64,000 nucleotides of DNA from Marivita sp003149565 (lineage in GTDB: Bacteria > Pseudomonadota > Alphaproteobacteria > Rhodobacterales > Rhodobacteraceae). The stretch is taken from NCBI RefSeq assembly GCF_965216415.1, contig NZ_CBDCFU010000002.1; one strand, 5' to 3'. The position numbers and the translations under genes were made by a program. Below the pieces are notes generated by a model. The model made no database searches, was not told the DNA's origin, and saw nothing but the letters and a program-made list of their open reading frames with translations. Below are positions 14,790-23,568 of this stretch, one piece after another (position 1 is the stretch's first letter; each line of letters begins with the position of its first letter).

Positions 14790-16604
14790 TCACCCGGCCT
14801 CCGCCTTTTCCGAGAGTTCCAGCCATAGGTCTTCCGCTTCGGCCAGGGCGGTCTGGCGCTGTACCAAAGCCTCCGAGGCTTTCTTGAACTTAACCGGTTC
14901 GCGCGTGAAAAGCTCGGGATCGGCCATTAGGTCTTCCAGTTTGGCAATCTCGGCGGTCAGGCGGTCGATTTCGGCAGGCAATTCTTCAAGGCGGTGCTTT
15001 TCGGTAAAGCTCAGACCGGATTTCTGCTTGATCTCGGAGGCCGGCTTCTGCGCCTGTTTTGCTGCCGGTTTGACCGCAGTCGTCTCGGGCGCATCCTCAC
15101 CCCGCTGGGCGCGATAGTCGCTCCAGCCTCCGGCATAAACGGTGGCGCGGCCACGTCCTTCCATTGCCACGGTGGTCGAGGCGACGCGATCGAGGAAATC
15201 GCGGTCGTGACTGATGAGCAATACGGTGCCGTCATACTCGCCCAGCAAATCCTGCAGAAGGTCCAGCGTTTCCACGTCCAGATCGTTGGTCGGTTCGTCG
15301 AGCACCAGAAGGTTCGATTCGCGCGCCATGATTCGCGCCAGCAGCAGCCTTGCCTTTTCGCCCCCTGAGAGCGAGCGCACTGGCGCGCGGGCCTGCCGTT
15401 CGTCAAACAGGAATTCCTTGAGATAGCCCACAACGTGTTTCGGCGCGCCGCGCACCATGATCTGGTCGGCTTTGCCCGAGACCCGCATCTCGGGATCGCC
15501 TGTCAGGTTTTCCCACAGGCTGAGATCGTCATTAAGCTGCGCGCGGGTCTGGTCGAACACCGCAGGCACAAGGTTGGTGCCCAGTTTGACGCTGCCTTCG
15601 TCGGGGTCAATCTCGCCCATCAGCATGCGGATCAGCGTTGTCTTGCCGACGCCGTTGGGGCCGACAAAGGCCACACGGTCGCCACGCTGAACGGTCAGGG
15701 AAAAGTTGCGTACAATGGTCGTGTCACCAAAGGTTTTGCTCAGGCCAACGGCCTCGATCACCTTGCGACCCGATTTTGGCCCAGACGCCAGTTCCATCGC
15801 GGCTGTGTCCTGCCGCGTGATCATTGACGCGCGTTCGCTGCGCAGGTCCTTCAGGGCGCGGACCCGGCCCATGTTGCGCTTGCGGCGCGCGCTGATGCCT
15901 TCGACAGCCCATCGCGCCTCGGCCTTGATCTTGCGGTCCATCTTGTGGCGCTGGAGGTCTTCTTCTTCCCACGTCTTGTCGCGCCACGCCTCGAACGCGG
16001 CAAAACCCTTTTCCTGACGCCGCACCTGCCCCCGGTCGATCCACAGTGTCGCGCGGGTGAGTTCGGTCAGAAAACGACGGTCATGGCTGATCAGCACAAA
16101 GCCTTTACGCGTGCGTTTCAGCTCGTCCTCAAGCCAGCCAATCGCCTCGATGTCGAGGTGGTTTGTCGGCTCGTCGAGCAGCATCAGGTCGGGGTCTTGT
16201 GCCATCAGCTTGGCCAGCGCAGCGCGGCGGCGTTCGCCGCCAGAGGCGGTATTGGTGGGGCGATCGGGATCGAATTTCAGCCCCTCACCCGCGCGTTCCA
16301 CCTTGTAAAGCTCGGAGGGGTCCAGGCCATGCATGGCATAATCGCCCAATGTGACAAAGCCGGTCAGGTCCGGATCCTGCTCCATGTAGCCGGTGCTGAT
16401 GCCCGGGGGGACGATACGCTCGCCATGATCCGGCTCCACCAGACCCGCCATTACCTTCATCAGGGTTGATTTGCCCGAGCCATTTCGCCCGACCAGCGCA
16501 ACCCTGTCGCCCGGCTGCACCACGAGGCTGAGGTCCTGAAAGACGGGCTCTCCACCGAAGGTGAGCGAGATATCGTTGATCTGAAGTAGCGGAATAATGG
16601 CCAT
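14790..16604 (-). CDS. ABC-F family ATPase (Uup-like)
   Basis: The 604-residue soluble protein has two ABC domains with no membrane part, so it belongs to ABC-F, whose members act on ribosomes or DNA rather than as transporters. Walker A motifs read GRNGSGKST and GPNGVGKTT; signature motifs are ASGGERRRA and LSGGEKARL; Walker B regions are LMLLDEPTNHLD and LLVLDEPTNDLD. Between the domains is the basic linker with the ARRKRNMGRVRAL segment. A C-terminal coiled coil of about 80 residues after KPAAKQAQKPAS is typical of Uup, which is linked to ribosome assembly and to precise transposon excision. It is followed by a two-hairpin element. Confidence 0.92.
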   Translation of the reverse strand: MAIIPLLQINDISLTFGGEPVFQDLSLVVQPGDRVALVGRNGSGKSTLMKVMAGLVEPDHGERIVPPGISTGYMEQDPDLTGFVTLGDYAMHGLDPSELYKVERAGEGLKFDPDRPTNTASGGERRRAALAKLMAQDPDLMLLDEPTNHLDIEAIGWLEDELKRTRKGFVLISHDRRFLTELTRATLWIDRGQVRRQEKGFAAFEAWRDKTWEEEDLQRHKMDRKIKAEARWAVEGISARRKRNMGRVRALKDLRSERASMITRQDTAAMELASGPKSGRKVIEAVGLSKTFGDTTIVRNFSLTVQRGDRVAFVGPNGVGKTTLIRMLMGEIDPDEGSVKLGTNLVPAVFDQTRAQLNDDLSLWENLTGDPEMRVSGKADQIMVRGAPKHVVGYLKEFLFDERQARAPVRSLSGGEKARLLLARIMARESNLLVLDEPTNDLDVETLDLLQDLLGEYDGTVLLISHDRDFLDRVASTTVAMEGRGRATVYAGGWSDYRAQRGEDAPETTAVKPAAKQAQKPASEIKQKSGLSFTEKHRLEELPAEIDRLTAEIAKLEDLMADPELFTREPVKFKKASEALVQRQTALAEAEDLWLELSEKAEAG

Positions 16605-16635
16605 GCCGTCGCGCTATTGCGCGGCGGGCGCAAGG

Positions 16636-17403
16636 TCAAGAGCCTGCGGTTTCCGCGGCCTGCGCCACGGCGCGCAGCCGGGCTTTGCGCGGCTCCGGAA
16701 TAGCCTCTATGGACAAGCCGGTGAACACATGCAGCCGGTCAAGATCACGGTCCAGAACCGCATGGTCTCCGACCCAGCCCCCCATGCCGAGATAGCTCCG
16801 AAGCAATGGCGGCAGGGTGGCGTGGGGCGCTGGCCCCTTGGGCAGATCAATCGCATGTTTCGACCTGCGTCCTGGACGCAGAGCAGACGGCCCTAGGTGA
16901 CGGGCGCGCAGAACCGCCAGCGGTGCATGATGCGTCGCGGGATCGGCTTTAGGAAAAGAACTGCAGCCAATCATCATGCGCACGTCTTCCTGATCGACCA
17001 GTACCCCAATTGCGGCCCAGGCAAGACGCAAGGCAGTCGTGTCTGTACGCCCATCGGCCTGACAGAAGCGTCCAAGTTCAAGGAACGGGCCCTGAACGGC
17101 GCGCAACGGCGACAGATCGTAATTCTGTCCGGTGTAGCTGTCTGACATCGCCCGCGGATCGTGGAGCAGGCGTGCGCGAAAGGCGACCTGTACAGCGCCA
17201 GTACCAGAGAGCACACACCCATGCAGGCAGGTGTCGTCAAATCTGTCGGTGTCGTCACGCCCCTGCCGGAACACGTCCGCCCGCAGCGCCAGAGCATAGG
17301 CGCGCAGATCAGGCGTTGTCCCGATCAGGGCCTTGTACGGGCCAAGTTCCAGAGAGACAGATAACGGTGCAGCAGCGACGGGATTCGTCGCTGCCCGGGT
17401 CAT
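16636..17403 (-). CDS. Second OlsB-family N-acyltransferase (possible glutamine-lipid synthase GlsB)
   Basis: This 255-residue GNAT-type protein is a diverged relative of OlsB in the same window. Shared segments include ALRADVFRQG, FLELGRFCQADG (compare LLELGRSCLHPD), MIGCSSFPKADP and ARHLGPSALRPG. Roseobacters are reported to make glutamine lipids with an OlsB paralog named GlsB plus the shared OlsA, so GlsB is a good candidate, but substrate choice cannot be read from the sequence. The ATG at 17403 overlaps the bamE stop by one base (TGATG); an in-frame TTG sits one codon earlier. Confidence 0.75.
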   Translation of the reverse strand: MTRAATNPVAAAPLSVSLELGPYKALIGTTPDLRAYALALRADVFRQGRDDTDRFDDTCLHGCVLSGTGAVQVAFRARLLHDPRAMSDSYTGQNYDLSPLRAVQGPFLELGRFCQADGRTDTTALRLAWAAIGVLVDQEDVRMMIGCSSFPKADPATHHAPLAVLRARHLGPSALRPGRRSKHAIDLPKGPAPHATLPPLLRSYLGMGGWVGDHAVLDRDLDRLHVFTGLSIEAIPEPRKARLRAVAQAAETAGS

Positions 17404-17858
17404 CAATTAAAGAAGTCAGCAGCGTTGATACCGCCGATATTGCCAAAGAGTTTACGGATGAAGCCGATATCTCCATCGCCAGAGCGCGTGATCCGCCGTG
17501 TGATGGGCACCACCTGGCCGTCTTCAAGGCCGTAGCGCTCGATGTTCTCGACCACACCGGTGCTGTCGAATGTGATCGCCAGGATCTCGCGGTCCACCAC
17601 CTCGGGTGCTTTCCACGCAAAGTGACGAACATCGCTTTCGATGTAGTAAAAGCCGGACTCGTTCAGCGTTCCGGAGGTCGATGGCACGCCGACGAGGTCC
17701 TCGACCGTCGCGCGTGTGTCCACGCCCGGAACGATTTGCTGCAATGTGTCTTCGGATGGAACATAGCCATGCGTGCGATAGCGCGCGGTGCATCCGGCCA
17801 ATGTAATGCACAGAAGCGTCACAAGCCCGATCCTGAGTGTCGATCTGATGCCCTGCAT
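17403..17858 (-). CDS. bamE: Outer-membrane assembly lipoprotein BamE
   Basis: BamE (SmpA/OmlA) is a small lipoprotein subunit of the BAM complex that inserts beta-barrel proteins in the outer membrane. The 151 residues start with a signal ending in the lipobox LAGC (C23), followed by a family-typical YVPSEDTLQQIVPGVDTRATVEDL region and the FYYIESD strand. A later ...NIERYGLEDG segment fits as well. It is divergent from the DUF177 gene, with 87 bp between the two starts, and is translationally coupled to the OlsB-like acyltransferase, placing envelope assembly and lipid synthesis in one transcript. Confidence 0.9.
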   Translation of the reverse strand: MQGIRSTLRIGLVTLLCITLAGCTARYRTHGYVPSEDTLQQIVPGVDTRATVEDLVGVPSTSGTLNESGFYYIESDVRHFAWKAPEVVDREILAITFDSTGVVENIERYGLEDGQVVPITRRITRSGDGDIGFIRKLFGNIGGINAADFFN

Positions 17859-17945
17859 GGCGCCTCTCTTGCGTTGGCGTTCGCTGCCTTTTATCTCGAT
17901 TACACGGCCTTTGGCCCGCGTTCAAGCAAAGGGTGCACACCAGAT

Positions 17946-18503
17946 ATGCCACAACCGGTTCTTAAACCCGGAGAATTTCGCGTCACCGACCTGTCGAGCC
18001 GCCGGCCGACGGGCTTTGACCTACAGCCCGATGCCGACGCCCGGGCGGTCATCGCCCAGCAGCTCGGCGTGTCCTCGTTGAAAAAATTGCGCTTTGTCGG
18101 CGAAATTGCGCCATCCGGGGCACGTGGCTGGACGATGACCGCGAAATTGGGGGCAACAGTGGTGCAGCCCTGCGTCGTGACGCTGGATCCGGTGACCACA
18201 CGGATCGATGAACCGGTCGAGCGCCGTTATCTGCCCGCAGGGTATCTGGAGGACGGCGAGCCGGGATCCGAGACGGAAATGCCGGAGGACACCAGTACGG
18301 AACCGTTGGGGTCTGTGATCTCGGCACACGACGCGATGGTCGAATCGCTGTCGCTGGCGCTGCCGCAATATCCGCGGGTCTCTGACGCCGAACTGGGTGA
18401 AGCGGTGTTTGCAGAGGACGGTGTCGAGCCCTTGAGAGACGAAGACACCAAGCCGTTTGCCGGTCTGTCGGCGCTGCGCGATCAGCTGGATAAAAAGTCC
18501 TGA
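17946..18503 (+). CDS. DUF177 (YceD-like) protein
   Basis: This 185-residue acidic protein matches the DUF177/YceD family, which is typically encoded just upstream of rpmF; in E. coli and chloroplasts it is connected to 23S rRNA maturation. The central part carries LGATVVQPCVVTLDPVTTRIDEPVERRYLP, the conserved C-V-T-L-cysteine region. The last third is rich in Asp and Glu. The gene is followed by rpmF, plsX and fabH in the standard order. An apparent longer frame from 17010 is antisense to the acyltransferase and bamE genes. Confidence 0.88.
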   Translation: MPQPVLKPGEFRVTDLSSRRPTGFDLQPDADARAVIAQQLGVSSLKKLRFVGEIAPSGARGWTMTAKLGATVVQPCVVTLDPVTTRIDEPVERRYLPAGYLEDGEPGSETEMPEDTSTEPLGSVISAHDAMVESLSLALPQYPRVSDAELGEAVFAEDGVEPLRDEDTKPFAGLSALRDQLDKKS

Positions 18504-18523
18504 CAGAGAGGGCCAAAAAACGC

Positions 18524-18551
18524 TTGCGGATTTTAGGATTGCCCCTATGTT
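18524..18551 (+). promoter_or_regulatory. Candidate promoter upstream of rpmF
   Basis: TTGCGG (18524-18529) and TATGTT (18546-18551) are separated by 16 bases and lie about 118 bases upstream of the rpmF start. The following leader contains GC-rich inverted segments near 18580-18610. A separate strong start for a ribosomal protein gene is reasonable, but only the spacing and box likeness support it. Confidence 0.4.
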
Positions 18552-18668
18552 CGCGCCTTCATCCGAGGTGGGGTTGTCACCCGGCCCGGTTTCCCCTTAA
18601 GAGGCCGGACACACCCGTAACGCGGCATGGCGAGCATGCCACCGATTTTTGATAATTGAGGTTGAGAC

Positions 18669-18875
18669 ATGGCTGTCCAACAGAACAAAGTATCCAAGTC
18701 GCGTCGTAACAACCGTCGCGCACATGACGCTCTTGTTGCTGCAAATCCGAACGAATGTTCAAACTGCGGTGAGCTTAAGCGCCCGCACCACGTGTGCCCG
18801 TCCTGCGGCCACTATGCGGATCGCGAAGTGATCGCACAGGCCGACGAAATCGACCTGGACGAAGACGCGGCATAA
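18669..18875 (+). CDS. rpmF: Large ribosomal subunit protein bL32
   Basis: The 68-residue protein is basic at the N-terminus (NKVSKSRRNNRRAH) and carries the zinc-ribbon cysteines C30, C33, C43 and C46 in ECSNCGELKRPHHVCPSCGHY, so this is the zinc-binding C+ form of L32. The C-terminus is acidic (DEIDLDEDAA), a usual alphaproteobacterial extension. It sits in the widespread order DUF177-rpmF-plsX-fabH, which links ribosome and phospholipid synthesis. Confidence 0.97.
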   Translation: MAVQQNKVSKSRRNNRRAHDALVAANPNECSNCGELKRPHHVCPSCGHYADREVIAQADEIDLDEDAA

Positions 18876-18900
18876 GCAACGATTGGGCGCACCCCTCCGC

Positions 18901-20007
18901 ATGACCTCTTCGCAGGATCATAAACAGGTGGGTGATACGCCAATTGTGCTATCTATCGACGCAATGGGCGGCGATTTGGGGCCGGAGGCAGTTGTCTCCG
19001 GCATGTCTCTTTCTGCGAAAGCGAATCCCCATCTCCGCTTCCTTGTGCACGGGCCGGAACAAAAGCTTTCTCGGCTGATCGAGCGCAAAAAAGTCTTGAT
19101 CGGTCGATGTGAGATTCGGGACGCCTCGGGCGTCGTGTCGATGGAAGACAAGCCAAGCCACATTATGCGGCACGGGCAGGACACATCCATGTGGGCTGCC
19201 ATTGAAGCTGTGCGCAATAAAGAAGCAACCGTCGCGGTGTCCTGTGGCAACACAGGCGCGTTGATGGCGCTTTCGATGATCCGTTTGCGGAAACTGCCGG
19301 GGGTCAACCGACCGGCCATTGCGATTCTGTGGCCGTCACGCAATCCGCAAGGCTTCAACGTGATGCTGGACGTCGGAGCCGACGTAAAGGCGGACGCGCA
19401 GGACCTGCTGCAATACGCTCTGATGGGGGTTTCCTATGCCCGAAACGGGTTGGATCTGGAAAGACCCCGTGTTGGGCTGCTGAACGTAGGGACCGAGGAA
19501 CATAAGGGCAAAGCCGAACTCAAAGAGGCGCATGAGCTGATTGGCCAGATGGCAGATCGCGTGCAATTCGACTTTGTCGGCTTTGTCGAAGGTGGCGATA
19601 TTCCCGGTGAAGCCTGTGACGTCATCGTCACCGACGGCTTTACCGGCAATGTCGCGCTGAAAACCGGCGAAGGCACGGCCTCGCTGATCGGGGATCGCCT
19701 GAAAGAGGCGTTTGCCTATTCGCCCCTATCGCGGCTGGCTTCCCTGCTGGCGCTGACCTCCTTGCGTCGTCTCAAGAAAAAGATCGATCCGCGACGTGTG
19801 AATGGCGGCGTGTTTCTTGGGTTGAACGGAACTGTGGTAAAGTCCCACGGGTCGGCCGATGAAACAGGTGTCTCTGCCGCGATAAAACTGTCTGTCCAGC
19901 TTGCGCAATCGGGTTTTTCCGAACGCTTGGCCGCGCGCCTTGCCTCAATAGCCGATAGCGTCTCTGAAACCGAAAAGACCACAACAGATGAGGAGCCCTC
20001 AAAATGA
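18901..20007 (+). CDS. plsX: Phosphate acyltransferase PlsX
   Basis: PlsX converts acyl-ACP to acyl-phosphate, the acyl donor for PlsY in phosphatidic acid synthesis. The 368 residues begin with the family signature VLSIDAMGGDLGPEAVV and contain SCGNTGALMALSM and the C-terminal FLGLNGTVVKSHGSAD. The ATG at 18901 is chosen; a TTG at 18883 would add six residues, and neither start has a clear ribosome site. The stop overlaps the fabH start as ATGA. Confidence 0.95.
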   Translation: MTSSQDHKQVGDTPIVLSIDAMGGDLGPEAVVSGMSLSAKANPHLRFLVHGPEQKLSRLIERKKVLIGRCEIRDASGVVSMEDKPSHIMRHGQDTSMWAAIEAVRNKEATVAVSCGNTGALMALSMIRLRKLPGVNRPAIAILWPSRNPQGFNVMLDVGADVKADAQDLLQYALMGVSYARNGLDLERPRVGLLNVGTEEHKGKAELKEAHELIGQMADRVQFDFVGFVEGGDIPGEACDVIVTDGFTGNVALKTGEGTASLIGDRLKEAFAYSPLSRLASLLALTSLRRLKKKIDPRRVNGGVFLGLNGTVVKSHGSADETGVSAAIKLSVQLAQSGFSERLAARLASIADSVSETEKTTTDEEPSK

Positions 20008-20975
20008 CCATACGTTCGGTTGTCGTAGGGCTCGGTCACTACCTGCCCGAGCGCGTTGTTCCGAATTCCGAATTCGAGGCAACGCTCGACACATCGGACG
20101 AATGGATAAGGTCCCGCTCCGGCATAGAGCGTCGCCATTTTGCGGCAGAGGGCGAGGCGACATCCGATCTTGCAACCCATGCCGCGCGCAAAGCGCTTGC
20201 GGATGCGGGTCTGAATGCCGACGATCTGGATGCGATTGTCCTTGCAACCTCTACAGCTGACCTCACCTTTCCGTCTGCCGCGACAATGGTACAGTCCGCG
20301 CTTGGTATGACCCGCGGCTTTGCATTCGACGTGCAGGCGGTCTGTGCTGGGTTTATCTATGCGCTATCGACCGCAAATGCCCTTTTGCTCTCGGGTCAGG
20401 CCAAGCGGATCATGGTCATCGGCGCAGAAACCTTCAGCCAAATCATGGACTGGAGCGACCGAAGCACCTGCGTGCTTTTCGGCGATGGCGCTGGCGCGGT
20501 GATCCTAGAAGCGCAAGACGGCACCGGGGACAAATCCGATCGCGGCATTCTTTCAGTTGACCTCAACTCCGATGGCCAGCACAGGGATATCCTATATGTC
20601 GACGGCGGCATCAGCACCCAGACAACCGGGTTTTTGCGGATGCAAGGCAAGGAAGTGTTCCGTCATGCGGTGGAAAAGCTCGCCAAGACGGCCACAACGG
20701 CGATGGAAAAAGCAGGTATCGCCAGCGACGAAGTTGATTGGATCGTCCCGCATCAGGCCAATATCCGGATCATTCAAGGCACCGCCAAAAAGCTTGGCCT
20801 GTCGATGGATCACGTCGTCGTCACCGTTCAGGATCACGGGAACACCTCGGCGGCATCGATTCCCCTTGCCCTGTCGGTCGGCGTAGAGCGCGGGCAGATC
20901 AAGCGTGGCGATGTGGTTGTGACAGAGGCCATTGGCGGCGGGCTGGCCTGGGGCGCGGTTGTGCTCCGCTGGTAA
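20004..20975 (+). CDS. fabH: Beta-ketoacyl-ACP synthase III
   Basis: FabH starts fatty acid synthesis by condensing acetyl-CoA with malonyl-ACP. The 323-residue protein has the complete catalytic triad: C114 in FDVQAVCAGF, H250 in VPHQANIRI and N280 in DHGNTSAAS. Glycine-rich FGDGAGAVIL and the C-terminal EAIGGGLAWGAVVLRW are also typical. It is coupled to plsX by a four-base overlap and is followed by ihfA after 94 bases. Confidence 0.97.
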   Translation: MTIRSVVVGLGHYLPERVVPNSEFEATLDTSDEWIRSRSGIERRHFAAEGEATSDLATHAARKALADAGLNADDLDAIVLATSTADLTFPSAATMVQSALGMTRGFAFDVQAVCAGFIYALSTANALLLSGQAKRIMVIGAETFSQIMDWSDRSTCVLFGDGAGAVILEAQDGTGDKSDRGILSVDLNSDGQHRDILYVDGGISTQTTGFLRMQGKEVFRHAVEKLAKTATTAMEKAGIASDEVDWIVPHQANIRIIQGTAKKLGLSMDHVVVTVQDHGNTSAASIPLALSVGVERGQIKRGDVVVTEAIGGGLAWGAVVLRW

Positions 20976-21069
20976 GCAAAAACCTATCCAAACACACGGC
21001 CGCAAGCCATTGATATTGACTCGGAAAATTGGAGAGCGCATGCTGCCGCAAACCGGGGAGGTTTGTTGT

Positions 21070-21372
21070 ATGGGACAAAAAACACTGACACGGATGGACC
21101 TAAGCGAAGCAGTGTTTCGCGAGGTGGGGCTGTCGCGAAACGAAAGCGCTGATCTTGTCGAGACGGTTTTGAACCACATGTCCGACGCCTTGGTGGCGGG
21201 CGAACAGGTCAAGATCTCGTCTTTTGGAACGTTTTCCATCCGGGACAAGGCCGCACGGGTCGGGCGCAATCCCAAGACCGGTGAGGAAGTGCCGATCAAT
21301 CCGCGCCGTGTCCTGACCTTCCGTCCTTCCCATCTCATGAAAGACCGCGTGGCCGCTGGCAACAAGGGCTGA
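21070..21372 (+). CDS. ihfA: Integration host factor subunit alpha
   Basis: IhfA pairs with IhfB to bend DNA sharply at specific sites, shaping the nucleoid and aiding transcription and recombination. The 100 residues include the dimer body (SRNESADLVETVLNHM), VKISSFGTFSIRDK, and the DNA-intercalating beta arm GRNPKTGEEVPINPRRVLTF, whose GRNPKTG is the typical IHF/HU signature. The ATG at 21070 follows GGGGAGGTTTGTTGT. A longer frame from 20932 only reads the end of fabH. The MerR-like gene starts five bases after the stop. Confidence 0.96.
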   Translation: MGQKTLTRMDLSEAVFREVGLSRNESADLVETVLNHMSDALVAGEQVKISSFGTFSIRDKAARVGRNPKTGEEVPINPRRVLTFRPSHLMKDRVAAGNKG

Positions 21373-21376
21373 GCGC

Positions 21377-22240
21377 ATGAGCAAATCCGCAGACGCCTTC
21401 CGCACCATCAGCGAAGTGGCCGAATGGTTGGACACGCCAGCCCATGTTCTGCGGTTTTGGGAAAGCAAATTCACTCAGGTCAAACCCGTCAAACGGGCGG
21501 GTGGACGTCGGTATTACAGACCGGCTGACATGCGCCTTCTGGGCGGCATCAAAAAGCTGCTGCACGACGATGGCATGACCATCAAAGGCGTGCAGAAAAT
21601 TCTGCGAGAACAAGGCATTAAACACGTTTCTTCACTTTGCGCCCTGTCACTGGGCGACGAGGACGAAGCCGAACAGGCCATCATTGCCGACGTGCCTGAA
21701 GCTGAACCGGTAGACACGGTTGTTCCCTTCACAAAACCTGAAGAGCCCGCTGCTGACCCAGCTGCCCTGGAAGACGAAACCGAAGCTTCTCCAGGCACAG
21801 ATCCGGAGCCTGAACCGCCGATTGAAACTGCACCGGAGGAGCCAACCGCAGCCCCTGAATCAGAGCCCGCTGTGGAGCACGCGGCGGCCTTTGAAGAAGC
21901 GCCGGAAGCCGACACCCGTGTCGCTGACAGTGTCACGGAAGACGCGAGCGAACCGGAACCAGCCGCTGCTGAAGGACCAGCAGACGCAGATGCGACGTCA
22001 GAGCCCGCACACGAGGCCAATCCGGCCCTGCCCTCTTTCTTGCAGCACTCGCTGAGTGAGCGACAGGCCGAAACTGAGTTCCCTGAAGACACCACACCCG
22101 AAGTCACGACGCCAGCAGCACCCCCGAAAGAGCCCACGCCGAGTGCTCTGACCTTTCTGTCGCGGATCCGCAGCCTGACACCGAAACAGGCACAAGAGAT
22201 CGCGCCGATTCTGGATCAGCTTAAGGCAAAGCTGCGTTAA
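21377..22240 (+). CDS. MerR-family regulator with a long acidic tail
   Basis: Residues 9-78 form a MerR-type winged helix: FRTISEVAEWLDTPAHVLRFWE, then GGRRYYRPADM and GMTIKGVQKILRE. The other 200 residues are low-complexity, rich in Glu, Pro, Ala and Asp, and probably disordered, ending with a conserved-looking helix TFLSRIRSLTPKQAQEIAPI. MerR proteins of this type are standard neighbours of ihfA in Alphaproteobacteria; their targets are unknown. No metal-binding cysteines are placed as in metal sensors. It directly precedes the tRNA-Pro gene. Confidence 0.88.
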   Translation: MSKSADAFRTISEVAEWLDTPAHVLRFWESKFTQVKPVKRAGGRRYYRPADMRLLGGIKKLLHDDGMTIKGVQKILREQGIKHVSSLCALSLGDEDEAEQAIIADVPEAEPVDTVVPFTKPEEPAADPAALEDETEASPGTDPEPEPPIETAPEEPTAAPESEPAVEHAAAFEEAPEADTRVADSVTEDASEPEPAAAEGPADADATSEPAHEANPALPSFLQHSLSERQAETEFPEDTTPEVTTPAAPPKEPTPSALTFLSRIRSLTPKQAQEIAPILDQLKAKLR

Positions 22241-22311
22241 ACGCTCTTGCGACAGCAGAGCCGAAATTCGCACTTGCGGCCCGACCCAAAACCGTTATGA
22301 CAGGCCGCAGT

Positions 22312-22388
22312 CGGGCTATAGCGCAGCCTGGTAGCGCGTCCGTCTGGGGGACGGAAGGTCGCAGGTTCGAGTCCTGCTAGCCCGACCA
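22312..22388 (+). tRNA. tRNA-Pro (anticodon GGG)
   Basis: The acceptor stem CGGGCTA pairs with TAGCCCG, and CCA is encoded at 22386-22388. The D arm is GCGC.AGCCTGGTAG.CGC, the anticodon stem TCCGT / ACGGA encloses the loop CTGGGGG, giving anticodon GGG, and the T arm is GCAGG.TTCGAGT.CCTGC. Length is 77 nt with no intron. Confidence 0.97.
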
Positions 22389-22488
22389 ATCATCACACAG
22401 CTATCAATACCGCTTCACATTGAAAAACGCGCTCGCATGGGGCGCAGTGGCTTGCTATGCAAGAAAAACTGCGACCGAGGGGGGTTCG

Positions 22489-23568
22489 ATGACAGGTGTA
22501 TTGGCCAATCAGCAGATCATGGATCTGATGGATCGGGGGGTCATCTCTACCGATACACCTTTTGTTGACGGACAAGTGCAACCAGCCAGCCTTGACCTGC
22601 GACTGGGCACGGTGGCCTACCGCGTTCGGGCGTCGTTTCTGGCGGGCAACGGACGCCGTGTTGAGGACCGTTTGGCGGATTTCGAAATGCACCGGATTTC
22701 GCTTGAAGGGGGCGCAGTGCTGGAAAAGGGCTGTGTGTATCTTGTCCCGCTCATGGAGCGGCTTGCCCTGCCCGCGGACATCAGTGCTGTGGCAAATGCG
22801 AAAAGCTCAACTGGTCGTTTGGACCTGCTGACGCGCACCATCACCGATGAGGGCACCGAATTCGACCGCATCACGGCGGGATATACGGGGCCGCTTTATG
22901 CCGAGATTTGCCCACGCTCTTTTTCCGTACTCGTGCGTCCAGGCATGCGGCTCAACCAGATCCGGTTCCGCAACGGGCAGTCGGTTTTGTCAGACGACAC
23001 CCTGCGCGCGCTGCATGACGAACAGACCCTGGTGACAGGTGGCCCAGCTGTCATCAGCGATGGTCTGGGATTCTCTGTCGATCTGAAGCCCCAAGGCGGT
23101 GACCTTGTGGGCTACCGCGCAAAACCGCATACCGGAGTGATCGACCTCGACAAACTGGGTCACTACACGCCCTCGGAGTTCTGGGAGGAATTGCGCACCA
23201 CCAACGGCCAGATCATCCTTGATCCGGATGCGTTTTATATCCTCGTCAGCCGTGAAGCGGTGCACATCCCGCCAGACTATGCCGCTGAGATGGCGCCCTT
23301 TCTTGCCATGGTCGGGGAGTTCCGGGTTCATTATGCAGGGTTCTTTGATCCCGGATTCGGCCATGATGCAGCAGGCGGCACAGGATCGCGCGGCGTACTT
23401 GAAGTGCGCTGCCACGAAGCGCCCTTTGTGCTGGAGCACGGGCAGATCGTTGGACGGTTGGTCTATGAGAAAATGGATCAATCCCCGAGCCAACTTTATG
23501 GCGCGGGGATTGCGTCAAACTATCAGGGACAGGGACTGAAGCTGTCCAAGCATTTCGCAGCGGATTAA
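22489..23568 (+). CDS. dcd: Two-domain dCTP deaminase (DCD)
   Basis: The protein has 359 residues, about twice a usual dCTP deaminase (190), and belongs to the long alphaproteobacterial form with two dUTPase-like domains. The first half has PASLDLRLG, VANAKSSTGRLDLLTRTI and the GYTGPLYAEICPRSF motifs of dCTP deaminase; the second half ends in VGRLVYEKM..PSQLYGAGIASNYQGQGLKLSKHF, as in known members. The reaction supplies dUTP, then dTMP, by deaminating dCTP. The ATG at 22489 follows GAGGGGGGTTCG. Its stop shares bases with the stop of the convergent small gene. Confidence 0.9.
   Translation: MTGVLANQQIMDLMDRGVISTDTPFVDGQVQPASLDLRLGTVAYRVRASFLAGNGRRVEDRLADFEMHRISLEGGAVLEKGCVYLVPLMERLALPADISAVANAKSSTGRLDLLTRTITDEGTEFDRITAGYTGPLYAEICPRSFSVLVRPGMRLNQIRFRNGQSVLSDDTLRALHDEQTLVTGGPAVISDGLGFSVDLKPQGGDLVGYRAKPHTGVIDLDKLGHYTPSEFWEELRTTNGQIILDPDAFYILVSREAVHIPPDYAAEMAPFLAMVGEFRVHYAGFFDPGFGHDAAGGTGSRGVLEVRCHEAPFVLEHGQIVGRLVYEKMDQSPSQLYGAGIASNYQGQGLKLSKHFAAD

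Noticed and set aside
17010..17945. Large plus-strand frame upstream of DUF177
   Set aside because: It is antisense to the acyltransferase and bamE genes and has no recognisable content before residue M at 17946.
22489..23568. Fusion of two separate dcd-type genes by misassembly
   Set aside because: The two-domain form with this length is the normal alphaproteobacterial version; the frame is clean.
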